Source of the DNA: an uncultured Flavobacteriaceae bacterium
GTDB taxonomy: Bacteria; Bacteroidota; Bacteroidia; Flavobacteriales; Flavobacteriaceae
Length of the DNA stretch: 64,000 nt
Reading direction: 5' to 3'
Assembly (NCBI GenBank): GCA_947504035.1
Contig: CANNGA010000009.1
Location: 1 to 64,000 of the forward strand
The position numbers and the translations under genes are program-made. Under the pieces are notes generated by a model that saw only the letters and a list, made by a program, of their open reading frames with translations, had not been told where the DNA came from and did no database searches. Each line of letters opens with the position of its first letter. Position 1 is the first letter of the stretch. This document shows positions 53,635 to 62,819 of this stretch, piece by piece.

Positions 53635-53969
53635 TATAATTCTTCTAATTTAGAGTGGCCTTTAGAGCAATCCCCAGACGTCCACTCCCAAGTTTCATGA
53701 AGTAGAAGTTTGCCATTGGGTAAAACTTCAGGTGTGGAGGTACAGATTCCTGTTCTTAACGCACCATCCGTAGTAATATGATGGTAGTGCATGGTTATAT
53801 TTCCTTTTGAATCTACCTGGCCGATTAAATGTCCCGAAACAATTTGTCCACCACTATAAGTAGACGTTAAAATAGACCCCTGTTGTTGGTACACAAAAAT
53901 AGTTTCAGGTGTGGTATTGCTATTTTTAGAGCTACTTACGGGTCTAAATATTTTGTTATGGTAATTCAA
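53634..53969 (-). CDS. Conserved hypothetical protein with likely TTG start
   Basis: The 111-residue protein has beta-strand periodicity (GQIVSGHLIGQVDSKGNITMHYH, LLLHETWEWTSGD) and no export signal. Homologues, often mislabelled N-acetylglutamate synthase, usually begin MNYHNK; here the same residues follow a TTG at 53969, which I take as the start. An upstream in-frame ATG at 54011 adds 14 residues and would overlap the desaturase gene by 28 bases. Function unknown. Confidence 0.65.
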   Translation of the reverse strand: MNYHNKIFRPVSSSKNSNTTPETIFVYQQQGSILTSTYSGGQIVSGHLIGQVDSKGNITMHYHHITTDGALRTGICTSTPEVLPNGKLLLHETWEWTSGDCSKGHSKLEEL

Positions 53970-53983
53970 AAAAAATAGAGGTA

Positions 53984-54985
53984 TTATTTTATAATAGCGG
54001 GTTCTACCCACTTGAATTGGTATGAGTTTTCAGGGATTTTAACCCGATCTGATAAGCGGTACATTCTAGCAGGTAATTTCATTAGGTAATCCCTTGCTTT
54101 TTCGGCTTCCTCGGTGAGGTTTGTAATCTTATCAATTTCCCAACGGTCTATGAGTTTTTGAAGAATGTCTACATAGTCACGTGCGGTGTACACACCAATA
54201 CGTTGCGCTGTGTTAGAAAACTCTTCGAAAGCACTGCTTATTTTTCCACCAGATTCTCTTAAAAAATGAGCGGGCATGGTGATTTTTTGTTTCATCATGT
54301 AATGAAAGGCCATCATCATTTGGCTAGGATCAACTTGAAAGATACGTTCCACAAATTCGGAATACGCATGGTGGTGACGCATTTCATCTCCCGATATAAT
54401 TTGGCACATTTTAGCCAAGCGTTTATTGCCTGCTTTTTTAGCCATTTTAGCCACGCGGTTGTGCGAGATATAAGTTGCTAGTTCTTGAAAACTGGTGTAT
54501 ACAAAGTTTTTATAGGGGTCTCTATCCGTTCCAATATCAAAACCATCTGCTATAAGGTAATGTGTCGTTTTTTCAATTTCTTTCATATTAACACGACCAG
54601 ATAGGTATAGGTATTTGTTAAGGACATCGCCGTGTCTGTTTTCTTCAGCAGTCCATTGTTTAACCCATTTTGACCAACCGTTACCACCTTCATTTACTTG
54701 GTTGATGCCTTCAACATCCATAAGCCAAGATTCGTAAGTAGGTAGCGCTTCTTCAGTAATCATATCTCCAACTAAAACCACCCAAAAATCATAAGGGAGT
54801 TCTTTGGCTAAAGCTCTAATTTCTCTAACCTCTTCGAAGAACGTTTCGTCTGTAGTTTCAGAATTAGGTAAAAAATCAGTTGGCTGCCAAATACTATCAA
54901 TAGGAATTAAATATTTCTGCATTAGCGCATCAACATCTTTTTCCAAAAATTTCATGACTTCCAGTCTAACATTTTTCAACGACAT
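53984..54985 (-). CDS. Acyl-ACP desaturase
   Basis: The 333-residue soluble di-iron enzyme introduces a double bond into acyl-ACP. The iron ligands are visible: Glu in MITEEALPTYE, EENRH (near 132-136) and DEMRHH (near 218-223). Length fits the stearoyl-ACP desaturase family, which is found in some bacteria as well as plants. It lies 9 bases after plsC, so desaturation and phospholipid assembly are coordinated. Confidence 0.9.
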   Translation of the reverse strand: MSLKNVRLEVMKFLEKDVDALMQKYLIPIDSIWQPTDFLPNSETTDETFFEEVREIRALAKELPYDFWVVLVGDMITEEALPTYESWLMDVEGINQVNEGGNGWSKWVKQWTAEENRHGDVLNKYLYLSGRVNMKEIEKTTHYLIADGFDIGTDRDPYKNFVYTSFQELATYISHNRVAKMAKKAGNKRLAKMCQIISGDEMRHHHAYSEFVERIFQVDPSQMMMAFHYMMKQKITMPAHFLRESGGKISSAFEEFSNTAQRIGVYTARDYVDILQKLIDRWEIDKITNLTEEAEKARDYLMKLPARMYRLSDRVKIPENSYQFKWVEPAIIK

Positions 54986-54994
54986 AATAGTAGT

Positions 54995-55732
54995 TTAAGA
55001 GTGAATATGAGCTTTAATAGTAGCTTCTACGGTACTAATAAGGGCTTTTTTATCTGCAAAGGTAGCTAATTTAAGAGGTTCGTGCACTGTAAATTTAATA
55101 TGCGCGCCCAAACCCATAGGGAATTTGCCATAGCGCTCTAATTTCCATGAATTGTTTATGGTTATAGGAACGATTAAAGCAGAGGGCGTTTTTTTAAATA
55201 AAACCTCTAGTCCTTTGGTTTGAAAAGACTTTGGCGTACCATCCTTGCTTCGGGTGCCTTCGGGAAATATCACGGCAGCACGTTTGTCTTGTTCTATATA
55301 TTCTCCAAATTTCATTAGAGCAGGTAGTGCTTGTCTTGGGTTTTTTCTATCGATAAGTACAGAGCCGCCATGACGCAAATTATAAGATACACTAGGAATG
55401 CCTTTGCCAAGCTCTTTTTTACTTACAAATTTTACATGGTGCTTGCGCATGTACCACATTAAAGGGGAGATGTCGTACATACTTTGGTGGTTCGCTACAA
55501 TAATTAATGGCTGGTCTGTTGGGATGTTATGAGGGTTGTGAAATGAAAAACGTGTCCCTAAAATATTAGCACAGCGCAATAAAAAAAACTGTAAAGCGTC
55601 GACGCTTTTTTTATGTGCTTGATATCCAAAAAGATTGAAGCAAATCCATTGTATAGGGTGGAATACGATTAGAGTGGTTAAAAAGCTCAGGTAGTATATT
55701 ACAGTAATGGGGTAAGAAATCAATTTAATCAT
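54995..55732 (-). CDS. plsC: 1-acyl-sn-glycerol-3-phosphate acyltransferase
   Basis: The 245-residue inner membrane enzyme acylates lysophosphatidic acid. It has N-terminal hydrophobic helices (about 6-32), catalytic motif NHQSMYD (His-x4-Asp, near 83-89) and substrate motif FPEGTRSKDG. First gene of the plsC-desaturase-hypothetical-HD operon. Confidence 0.93.
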   Translation of the reverse strand: MIKLISYPITVIYYLSFLTTLIVFHPIQWICFNLFGYQAHKKSVDALQFFLLRCANILGTRFSFHNPHNIPTDQPLIIVANHQSMYDISPLMWYMRKHHVKFVSKKELGKGIPSVSYNLRHGGSVLIDRKNPRQALPALMKFGEYIEQDKRAAVIFPEGTRSKDGTPKSFQTKGLEVLFKKTPSALIVPITINNSWKLERYGKFPMGLGAHIKFTVHEPLKLATFADKKALISTVEATIKAHIHS

Positions 55733-55736
55733 GCAC

Positions 55737-55744
55737 CAAAATTA
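55737..55744 (-). promoter_or_regulatory. -7 element abutting the plsC start
   Basis: The minus strand reads TAATTTTG, ending 4 bases before the plsC ATG, which suggests a leaderless transcript. Confidence 0.4.
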
Positions 55745-55766
55745 ACAGAATAAGCTATAAAGGCAT

Positions 55767-55797
55767 AAAAAAACCACGAAAATCGTGGTTTTTTTTC
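55767..55797 (-). terminator. Terminator after the bacilliredoxin gene
   Basis: CCACGA pairs with TCGTGG around a three-base loop, with A and T runs on either side. Confidence 0.85.
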
Positions 55798-55837
55798 TTT
55801 TTGTAAGAAGACTTGTTTTAAGAAGATAAAATTAGTC

Positions 55838-56248
55838 TTAACAATGCGCGTCGTAAGCGTCTCTTAAGTTTTCTGCAATAAGTTCTGCGGGTCTACCTTC
55901 TATGTGGTGACGCTCTAACATGTGTACCAATTCGCCATCTTTAAATAAAGCCATACATGGTGAGCTTGGAGGAAACGGAATCATGAAACTTCTCGCTTTG
56001 TCTACAGCAGCTTTATCTACACCTGCAAATACAGTAGCGATATTATCTGGTCGTTTCGCGTTTTCTAAACTCATTCTTGCGCCTGGTCTTGCGTTAGCAG
56101 CAGCACAGCCACATACAGAATTTACAACCACTAAAGTAGTACCTGTTTTCGCTAATGCTGTTTCAACAGCTTCTGCGGTTAGTAATTCTTCAAAACCAAC
56201 ATTGGTTAAATCCTCACGCATTGGTTTTACTAATTCTGCTGGATACAT
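55838..56248 (-). CDS. BrxA/BrxB-family bacilliredoxin
   Basis: The 136-residue thioredoxin-fold protein carries the CGC active site in VNSVCGCAAANARPG (near 47-61), which in Bacillus removes bacillithiol from proteins. Length and motifs match the YphP/YqiW family. Some Bacteroidota make bacillithiol, so the function is likely conserved. A minus-strand TATCTTTG at 56286-56293 lies 37 bases upstream as the promoter. Confidence 0.9.
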   Translation of the reverse strand: MYPAELVKPMREDLTNVGFEELLTAEAVETALAKTGTTLVVVNSVCGCAAANARPGARMSLENAKRPDNIATVFAGVDKAAVDKARSFMIPFPPSSPCMALFKDGELVHMLERHHIEGRPAELIAENLRDAYDAHC

Positions 56249-56285
56249 ATTTTTAATTTTTTATTAATTAACTTTTTTGGAATTG

Positions 56286-56293
56286 CAAAGATA
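56286..56293 (-). promoter_or_regulatory. -7 promoter element for the bacilliredoxin gene
   Basis: The minus strand reads TATCTTTG, matching TAnnTTTG. Confidence 0.5.
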
Positions 56294-56655
56294 CCAATTG
56301 TGTGACAAAATGATAAATTTAACAACTAACAAATGTCACATTTATACTGGCAATTAACATTTTATTAAAGGTTTTTGAGCAATAATGCCCTAAACGATTC
56401 AAAAAGAGAAGGTGAAATTTGTGTCTCAAAGTTACTTTTGTGGTTCACCACACAAAATACCTTTCTCTAATACTAAATTAACGTTGTGTTTTCCAATAGT
56501 GAGCACACTAGATGAATCACGATTCAAAAAGCTAGTTGATTTTCACTTAAGTGACAAATCTTAAAAAGGATTTACGAGTTGGTCTCATTTGGTGTCGACG
56601 TTATTTTGTCAATTTGAAACAGCCAATCAGTTCGAGATATACGTAATTCTTAACG
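56294..56655. other. Gene-free stretch before the second repeat array
   Basis: This has no ORF and no clear hairpin. A GGTTCACCACACAAAATACC stretch is palindromic only in part. I see nothing I can name. Confidence 0.4.
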
Positions 56656-57590
56656 ACGTGAGAGTGTGTCCCGCTAAAAAGCGGGATTAAGGGAGGTGCT
56701 GGATAGAATATTTAAAATAATAGCTTTTTACACACCCCTATATCCCCTCTTTATAGAGGGGACTTTAGAATTAGCTGTATTTGTTATTTTAGCTTTTTAA
56801 GATTTGTATTTCTTGTTCTTATCAGCGTGAGAGTGTGTCCCTCCTAATAAGGAGGGAATAAGGGAGGTGTTTTGGGTACTAAATCAAGAGATAGCCTTTT
56901 ACACACCCCTAATCCCCTCTTTATAGAGGGGACTTTAGAATTTGCTTTTATAGAGGTCTATTCCTGTTTTTTGGAGGGCTTTAGACGGAGCCGTATTTAT
57001 TATTTTAGGCTTTACAGGGTTTGTATTTCTTGTCATTAACAGCGTAAGAGTATGTCCCTCCTAATAAGGAGGGAATAAGGGAGGTATTGGATAGAATATT
57101 TAAAATAATAGCCTTTTACACACCCCTAATCCCCTCTTTGTAGAGGGGACTTTAAAATTTGCTTTTATAGAGGTCTAATTCTGTTTTTGGCGGGTTATAG
57201 ACTGCGCTGTATAGGTTATTTTAGGTTTTACAGAGGTTGTATTTCTTGTTCTTATCAGCGTGAGAGTGTGTCCCTCCTAATAAGGAGGGAATAAGGGAGG
57301 TGTTTTGAGATTAAGTAATAAAGATAGCATTTGACACACCCCTAATCCCCTCTTTGTAGAGGGGACTTTAGAATTTGCTTTTTAGAGGTCTAGTTCTGTT
57401 CTTTGGTGGACTATAGACTGCGCTGTATAGGTTATTTTAGGTTTTACAGGGTTTGTTTTCTTGTTCTTATCAGCGTAAGAGTATGTCCCTCCTAATAAGG
57501 AGGGAATAAGGGAGGTGTTTTGGGGTTAAATAATAAAGATAGTTTTTACACACCCCTAATCCCCTCTTTATAGAGGGGATCTTTAAATTT
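56655..57590 (-). repeat. Five tandem copies of the two-hairpin repeat, inverted orientation
   Basis: The TGTGTCCC/TATGTCCC start of each unit falls at 56665, 56834, 57051, 57267 and 57482, spaced 169, 217, 216 and 215 bases. Each unit is the reverse complement of the 20.7 kb type: hairpin 2 (TCCCTCCTAATAAGGAGGGA plus AGGGAGGTG) comes first and hairpin 1 (CACACCCCTAATCCCCTCT...) follows. The first unit is shorter and has a GC variant of hairpin 2 (CCCGC...GCGGG). The spacer between units is longer than in the first array. Confidence 0.9.
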
Positions 57591-57896
57591 AGATGTATGG
57601 TTATTTTTAGCTTTCAAAGTGCTATTTTTCACGATATCATGTATCTTAACGCTAAATTTTTGTGAAAAATGATTTTGGTGTAGATAAATTAGTATTTTTG
57701 TGAACGAAATTTTTTTCTGTTTTGCAGAAAATGGTGTTTTAACTGTATTGAAATCTTGTATTTTAAATAGCAGTATTTCTTTGACCTATTTTAGAGTATA
57801 TATAATCCCCCTAACTACACCTAATTAGTAGCATTTTAGATATAGTAGTTAAATTAAAAATTAAGGATAACCCTATAACATTAAAGAAGACTCCAA
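57591..57896 (+). promoter_or_regulatory. Upstream region of the T6SS genes
   Basis: This is strongly AT-rich. A perfect -7 element TATTTTTG lies at 57693-57700, about 200 bases before tssD, which would give a long leader. No ORF is visible. Confidence 0.35.
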
Positions 57897-58289
57897 ATGG
57901 CCTTTTTATCAAAATTAAAAATTGACAGCGAAGAATATAACGTCATGACGGCTAAATATTCTATCGAAAAACCTACAGACGACTCCAATCATCCCTCAGG
58001 TCGTACACAAGGAGGACGTATTAGCTTAAAATTAGAGAGTACCAAAGATGTAGAGCTCTTTGACTGGGCAGCTAAAGACAACCTTACCAAAAATGGAGAA
58101 CTGATCCTTTTTAACCGGGACAGCTTTTCTATCTTCAAAAAAATACAATTTACAAATGCGTATTGCATTCGCTTTGAAGAGTTTTTTGACAGTTCTAATA
58201 ATGATCCCGTTTTTTGCGAAATCATTTTAGCCTGTCATAAAATTGAAATTAAAGACTCTAAATTCAATAACGAGTGGCCAGATAGTTAA
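57897..58289 (+). CDS. tssD: Type VI secretion tube protein TssD (Hcp), subtype iii
   Basis: The 130-residue beta-barrel protein forms the inner tube of the T6SS and carries small effectors. It opens AFLSKLKIDSEEYNVMTAKYSIEKPTDDSNHPSGRTQGGRI, recognisable as the Bacteroidota Hcp type. Length is normal. It is 56 bases upstream of vgrG. No sheath, baseplate or membrane-complex gene is in the window, so this is either an edge of the main locus or an orphan effector island. Confidence 0.88.
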   Translation: MAFLSKLKIDSEEYNVMTAKYSIEKPTDDSNHPSGRTQGGRISLKLESTKDVELFDWAAKDNLTKNGELILFNRDSFSIFKKIQFTNAYCIRFEEFFDSSNNDPVFCEIILACHKIEIKDSKFNNEWPDS

Positions 58290-58345
58290 TAGGGGCACCG
58301 TATTTCTTTACTTATTTTATTCATCTTTATCATACATAAAGCGTT

Positions 58346-61162
58346 ATGTCATTACACTCTAGGCTACGAATTTCATTAAATAGGGTCGTGTTTACCCATG
58401 TTATTAGTTTTTCTTTAGAAGAAAAGGTAGGTCAGCATGCAGTATTCCACCTTTCGGTACGTGCTAAAACATTAGAACGGCAATTGCAAGGTCTGTCTGT
58501 TATAGAAACCAGTCAGAATTTTTTAGGTCAATCCTGTAAATTAGAGATAGAAGACTCTAAGAGGTTTGGCTATAATCTTTTACGTTTTGAAGGTATTGTT
58601 ACCGATGTAAAAGGGAAGAAAGGCAATGAAAGAGGCGGCGCAGGCGACATCATTAATTTTGTGGGCATGAGCCACTCTGTATTTTTAGAAGACGGTCCTG
58701 GTTTAAGCAGTTATTTAGATAAGCCTTTGTCTATGATCTTGCAAGATAAGATCCGTCATTATACCAATGCATTTGTAAAATTAAAAGTACAGTTGCAAAA
58801 CGATCCTGTACTGCCTTATACCGTACAGCACGAGCAAAGCACCTTTGCGTTTTTTCAGCATTTAGCCGCTAAAAATGGCGAATACTTGCTGTATAATAAC
58901 AACACCTTATATTTTGGAACGCCCAATATAGGGGATGAGGTGGTGCTGCACTATGGTAAGGACTTAAAGGATTTTGAACTTGGCTTAGGTATACGGCCTC
59001 AAAATTTTAGTTTTTACGGCTCTAACTATTATACAGAGAGTACGGTAAAGAGTAACGATGCTTCACCAAATGCAACTGCAATAGGGTATATCGATGCGGC
59101 TAATTCGGGGAGTAACGCCATTTACAGACAGCCAAACCAACGTCTATTTTCTACGGCAGATACCCCGTTATTACAGCAAAAAAGTGATACGGCACTGGCC
59201 ATGCAAAAGCGGCTTGCAGAACAGCAGCAAATTAGCCTTACAGGACGCAGTAGCAATACAGGTATAAGTTTAGGGAAAATTATACGCATACATAGTGACG
59301 ATGGCAGTTTTGGCAGTTACCGCGTTACTGCTGTTGCGCACCATTACGAACGCCAAGGCACTTATAGCAATACGTTTACTGCCGTGCCATTAGATATCGA
59401 CATTTACCCGCTTACAGACGTTGCTCTTAAAGTGGCATCGCCCATACAGGTGGCCAAAGTAAAGCGGGTAGACGACCCTGAAGGGATGAGTCGTATAAAA
59501 GTACAGTTTCCGTGGCAAGAGCAGTACAACCAAACCACACCATGGTTGCAGGTGGCCACGCCTTATGCTGGTGGCGATAGAGGTCTGGTCTTACTGCCCG
59601 AAGTAGGCGACGAAGTGCTCATTAATTTTAAATTTGGCAATGTAGAAGCGCCCTTCATGCAAGCCGCCTTGTTTACAGGCGTGAATAAACACAGCCAATG
59701 GCAAAGCCAAGATAATGCCATGAAAGGCATTACCACCAAAAGTGGGCATAGCATCCTGTTGGAAGATACAAAAGGGGGAGAGAAAATTACGGTATCTGAT
59801 AAGAATACTAATAGAATTTGTATCGATACTGTTGCAAATAACATTGAGGTTTCGGCAGTAAATATGATAAAGTTTGATGCTGACAAAATAGAGTTAAATG
59901 CCAATGAAAAAATATCCCTTAAAGCAAAAAAAACCATTAATTTAGGAGCTAAAAAAATTGGTGTTTTAGGACAGAATGAAACGATAGTTTATGGGAAAGA
60001 AAATAAAATATTGGGGAAAAGCAAAGTAAAGTTAGCAGCACCCCAAATTAATTATGAGCAATCTGGATATTGTCCGCCAAATGATGATAAAGCTACTAAA
60101 AAGAGCTCTAATTCTGGATCAAATAAAGTAAAGACTACCCCAAGTAGATTTTTAATAGAAGAACAATCATTAAATAATGAGGAAGTTGATAAGAATGTCC
60201 CTCAAAATGAGTGTGATAAACAGTGGGAGAAAGCAGAGTTAGAGTTAAAAAGAAAAATAGATATTTGGCTAGATGCTTTAATTGATATGACCCAAAATTG
60301 GTGCAACGATATGGGAGCCGAAACAGATAAAGGCACCCAATTGGTAATAACAACTTATTTGGGGTATTTAGGTAAAATAATGAAAATAGATCCCAGACTA
60401 AGCACAGCCATAAGTATTGGAGAAAAAGCGTTTAATAGCATTAGTAACAAAATTGCGGCTTCTATAGAAAAGGATAGTACTTTAAAACTAATGAAATTAA
60501 GAGATGACATTAGTACAGGCTTTGAAAATTTTAAAAAGAATACAGCATTGCATAAAGCTATTTTTGAATCGTATAAAGACTTTTGCGCATCTAAAAATAT
60601 TTCTTGTACAGAAGCCAAAGACTGTACTAGCCAAGTTATAGCTAGTTTACCTAATAAATGGGAATGGTACGAAAATCTATGTATCAGCTGGATAAAGAGT
60701 AGTGTAGATTCGCCCTGGTACAAAGGCGATTTTGGAGATGAAGCTGGTTACATTAGCGTGAACGCGGTGTTTCATCCGCCGTTTAGAGGTTTAGTAGGTC
60801 TGAATTTTTCAAATGTGCATTGGGAAGTAATTACCAAATTTGATGACGATGTGGCTAAAAAAAGTGGCTTGTACAAATGTTTAAAATACATTTACGGTGA
60901 AAATAGATTAAACAAACAAAATTTATTAAAATTACCTTTGCCCTTTACGTTTATATTGTCTACCTCCAAAGAATTGGGGTCAACAGGTTTTTACGATGGT
61001 CGTTTTGCAGTCATTAAAAGAACTGATAAAGGGGAATGGACTAATTATAATGGAAAAGATCTATTTTTTAAGGCGTTTGATTCAGACATACGATATGCTA
61101 AAGGTTTGCCTCTAAATAGCTTAAATGCTAAACAACGTGTAGAATCAGTTCTAAAAGAATAA
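58346..61162 (+). CDS. vgrG: VgrG (TssI) spike with an unrecognised C-terminal effector extension
   Basis: The 938 residues have a gp27-like base (about 1-360), a gp5 OB fold (about 375-455: DDPEGMSRIKVQFPWQ, LLPEVGDEVLINFKFG) and a beta-helix needle with repeated short strands (about 460-570). After a Lys/Ser/Asn linker, some 350 extra residues follow: a helical part (about 620-740) and a C-terminal beta-rich part (about 770-938: GYISVNAVFHPPFRGLVGLNF, STSKELGSTGFYDGRFAVI). Six cysteines in the extension suggest disulfides and periplasmic action. I recognise no toxin family. Two lipoprotein genes follow at once and look like its immunity. Confidence 0.88.
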   Translation: MSLHSRLRISLNRVVFTHVISFSLEEKVGQHAVFHLSVRAKTLERQLQGLSVIETSQNFLGQSCKLEIEDSKRFGYNLLRFEGIVTDVKGKKGNERGGAGDIINFVGMSHSVFLEDGPGLSSYLDKPLSMILQDKIRHYTNAFVKLKVQLQNDPVLPYTVQHEQSTFAFFQHLAAKNGEYLLYNNNTLYFGTPNIGDEVVLHYGKDLKDFELGLGIRPQNFSFYGSNYYTESTVKSNDASPNATAIGYIDAANSGSNAIYRQPNQRLFSTADTPLLQQKSDTALAMQKRLAEQQQISLTGRSSNTGISLGKIIRIHSDDGSFGSYRVTAVAHHYERQGTYSNTFTAVPLDIDIYPLTDVALKVASPIQVAKVKRVDDPEGMSRIKVQFPWQEQYNQTTPWLQVATPYAGGDRGLVLLPEVGDEVLINFKFGNVEAPFMQAALFTGVNKHSQWQSQDNAMKGITTKSGHSILLEDTKGGEKITVSDKNTNRICIDTVANNIEVSAVNMIKFDADKIELNANEKISLKAKKTINLGAKKIGVLGQNETIVYGKENKILGKSKVKLAAPQINYEQSGYCPPNDDKATKKSSNSGSNKVKTTPSRFLIEEQSLNNEEVDKNVPQNECDKQWEKAELELKRKIDIWLDALIDMTQNWCNDMGAETDKGTQLVITTYLGYLGKIMKIDPRLSTAISIGEKAFNSISNKIAASIEKDSTLKLMKLRDDISTGFENFKKNTALHKAIFESYKDFCASKNISCTEAKDCTSQVIASLPNKWEWYENLCISWIKSSVDSPWYKGDFGDEAGYISVNAVFHPPFRGLVGLNFSNVHWEVITKFDDDVAKKSGLYKCLKYIYGENRLNKQNLLKLPLPFTFILSTSKELGSTGFYDGRFAVIKRTDKGEWTNYNGKDLFFKAFDSDIRYAKGLPLNSLNAKQRVESVLKE

Positions 61163-61167
61163 TATAT

Positions 61168-61746
61168 ATGAAGCGATTAAAATATGTGATGATCTTATGT
61201 GCAGCATTTGTATTACATGCTTGTTTTTACGAAACCAAAGAAGAGAAAGCTTACAGAATGCGTATAAACGATGCCTCTAAAAACACTTTTAAAGCCATTG
61301 TCACTAATAGTTATAAAAAGGAATTACAAGATTCTATTTCAAAACATGTCAACGGCCTCTTTACATTAGAGGGGTATGAAAACGAACTTCATATCATGAA
61401 TGTTTTAGAGAATCCTGCAAAAGATTCAGTTTACATTATAGCCATTAATGAAGCAAAGGTTAATGAAGGCGTTTTTTCTGGTGATTTGGTAAAGGACTCT
61501 TACGAACCGTGTTCATATTATCTCGTTACAGGTATTTTGGCGCGTATAGATGAGGAGGGAATTTATTTTAATACAAAAAAGAATAATTATTTTGAAGACT
61601 TGGATGCTTGCAGAAAAAATTACGATTTAGAATATGTTAAAAAACGTTACCATACTTATATATTTGAAGCTTTAGAAAAAACTAAAGCCTTTAAATTAGA
61701 TAAGACTAATGGGGTTTTGTTTTTAAGAAAGTATTATTACGAGTAA
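61168..61746 (+). CDS. Putative immunity lipoprotein, copy 1
   Basis: The 192 residues begin with a lipoprotein signal peptide (MKRLKYVMILCAAFVLHAC, lipobox Cys19), then ETKEEKAYRMRINDASKNTF and a soluble domain of about 160 residues with no family I know. It starts 5 bases after vgrG, the usual place of an immunity gene. It is nearly identical to the next gene in residues 19-60 and in the middle, but differs at about 66-72, 107-113 and the C-terminus. The lipoprotein signal places it in the periplasm, matching a periplasm-acting effector. Confidence 0.75.
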   Translation: MKRLKYVMILCAAFVLHACFYETKEEKAYRMRINDASKNTFKAIVTNSYKKELQDSISKHVNGLFTLEGYENELHIMNVLENPAKDSVYIIAINEAKVNEGVFSGDLVKDSYEPCSYYLVTGILARIDEEGIYFNTKKNNYFEDLDACRKNYDLEYVKKRYHTYIFEALEKTKAFKLDKTNGVLFLRKYYYE

Positions 61747-61788
61747 GCCGTTACATGGTTGCCCACCTAAATATTTGAAATTCTAAAA

Positions 61789-62349
61789 ATGAAGCGATTA
61801 AAATATTTTATCATCTTATGTGCAGCATTTGTATTACATGCTTGTTTTTACGAAACCAAAGAGGAGAAAGCTTATAGAATGCGTATAAACGATGCCTCTA
61901 AAAACACGTTTAAAGCCATTGTCATTAATAATTATAAAAAGGAACTGCAAGATTCAATTTCAAAACATGGCGGTAGTCTTTATGCAATAGATGGGTACGA
62001 AAACGAACTTCATATCATGAATGTGTTAGAGAATCCTGCAAAAGATTCAGTTTACATCATAGCCATTAATGAAGCAAAGGTCGATGAAAGTTTTATTTCT
62101 GGTACCATGATAAAGGATTCTTATGAACCGTGTTCATATTATGCCGTTATAGGTATTTTGGCGCGTATAGATGAGGAGGGAATTTATTTTAATGCTAGAA
62201 ATAATAATTTTTTTGAAGGCGTGGATGCTTGCAGAAAAAATTACGATTTAGAATATGTTAAAAAACGTTACCATACTTATATATTTGAAGCTTTAGAAGA
62301 AGCTAAAGGTTTAGAGATAGATAAAAGTAATGTTGGGGGGAGATTTTAA
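61789..62349 (+). CDS. Putative immunity lipoprotein, copy 2, with frameshifted C-terminus
   Basis: The 186-residue tandem paralogue has the same signal peptide and core as copy 1. Near the end, copy 1 has five T (GTTTTTAAG) where this copy has four (GATTTTAAG), so the frame shifts and stops at 62349. Restoring one T would continue with LRKYYYE, the same last residues as copy 1, and end at 62369, overlapping the next gene start. Loss of these residues may or may not matter. The divergent patches suggest it protects against a different effector variant. Confidence 0.75.
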   Translation: MKRLKYFIILCAAFVLHACFYETKEEKAYRMRINDASKNTFKAIVINNYKKELQDSISKHGGSLYAIDGYENELHIMNVLENPAKDSVYIIAINEAKVDESFISGTMIKDSYEPCSYYAVIGILARIDEEGIYFNARNNNFFEGVDACRKNYDLEYVKKRYHTYIFEALEEAKGLEIDKSNVGGRF

Positions 62350-62361
62350 GAAAGTATTATT

Positions 62362-62703
62362 ATGAGTAACAAGGTATTAAACGGAGCAAAATTACGTTGT
62401 GATAAAGGAAGTACGACTAGTAATTTAAACGTGCTTAGTCAGCAATTGGTTAAAATAGAGGGTAAATTGGTAGCTACAGAAATGGATTTTAATATAGGAG
62501 TTAATATTTTGCCTTTTGGAGTGTGTTCTTTAACGCAGAAAAGTTGTGTTCCATCTACCACAAAATGGGTTAAAACGCACAATACTCATTTGATAAACAC
62601 ACAAAGTGTTTTATTAAGCGAGTCTGTCTGCTCGTGCACTATTGGGGGGACTATTAAACCTGTTCATACCAATTACAATGGTTTTGTGTCGCATAAAACA
62701 TGA
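62362..62703 (+). CDS. DUF4280 PAAR-like protein
   Basis: The 113-residue Cys-rich protein (GAKLRCDKGS, PFGVCSLTQKSC, SESVCSCTIGG) matches the DUF4280 family, which acts as the tip of the VgrG spike in Bacteroidota T6SS and in related contractile systems. Its start overlaps the restored end of the copy 2 immunity gene. Position in the vgrG cluster fits. Confidence 0.8.
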   Translation: MSNKVLNGAKLRCDKGSTTSNLNVLSQQLVKIEGKLVATEMDFNIGVNILPFGVCSLTQKSCVPSTTKWVKTHNTHLINTQSVLLSESVCSCTIGGTIKPVHTNYNGFVSHKT

Positions 62704-62819
62704 ATGATGCCTTTTATTGCTAAATTAAAGCAATAGATATTACTGTCTAATAGCATAAAAAAGTTTTGCAGTTTAGTTTTGATTGAGAAAGGTTTAAAAT
62801 TAAAAAAGTGTAACCTTTA

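Noticed and set aside
56655-57590. CRISPR array
   Set aside because: Units are about 216 bases with hairpins and no short identical repeat separated by unique 30-40 base spacers. No cas gene is nearby.
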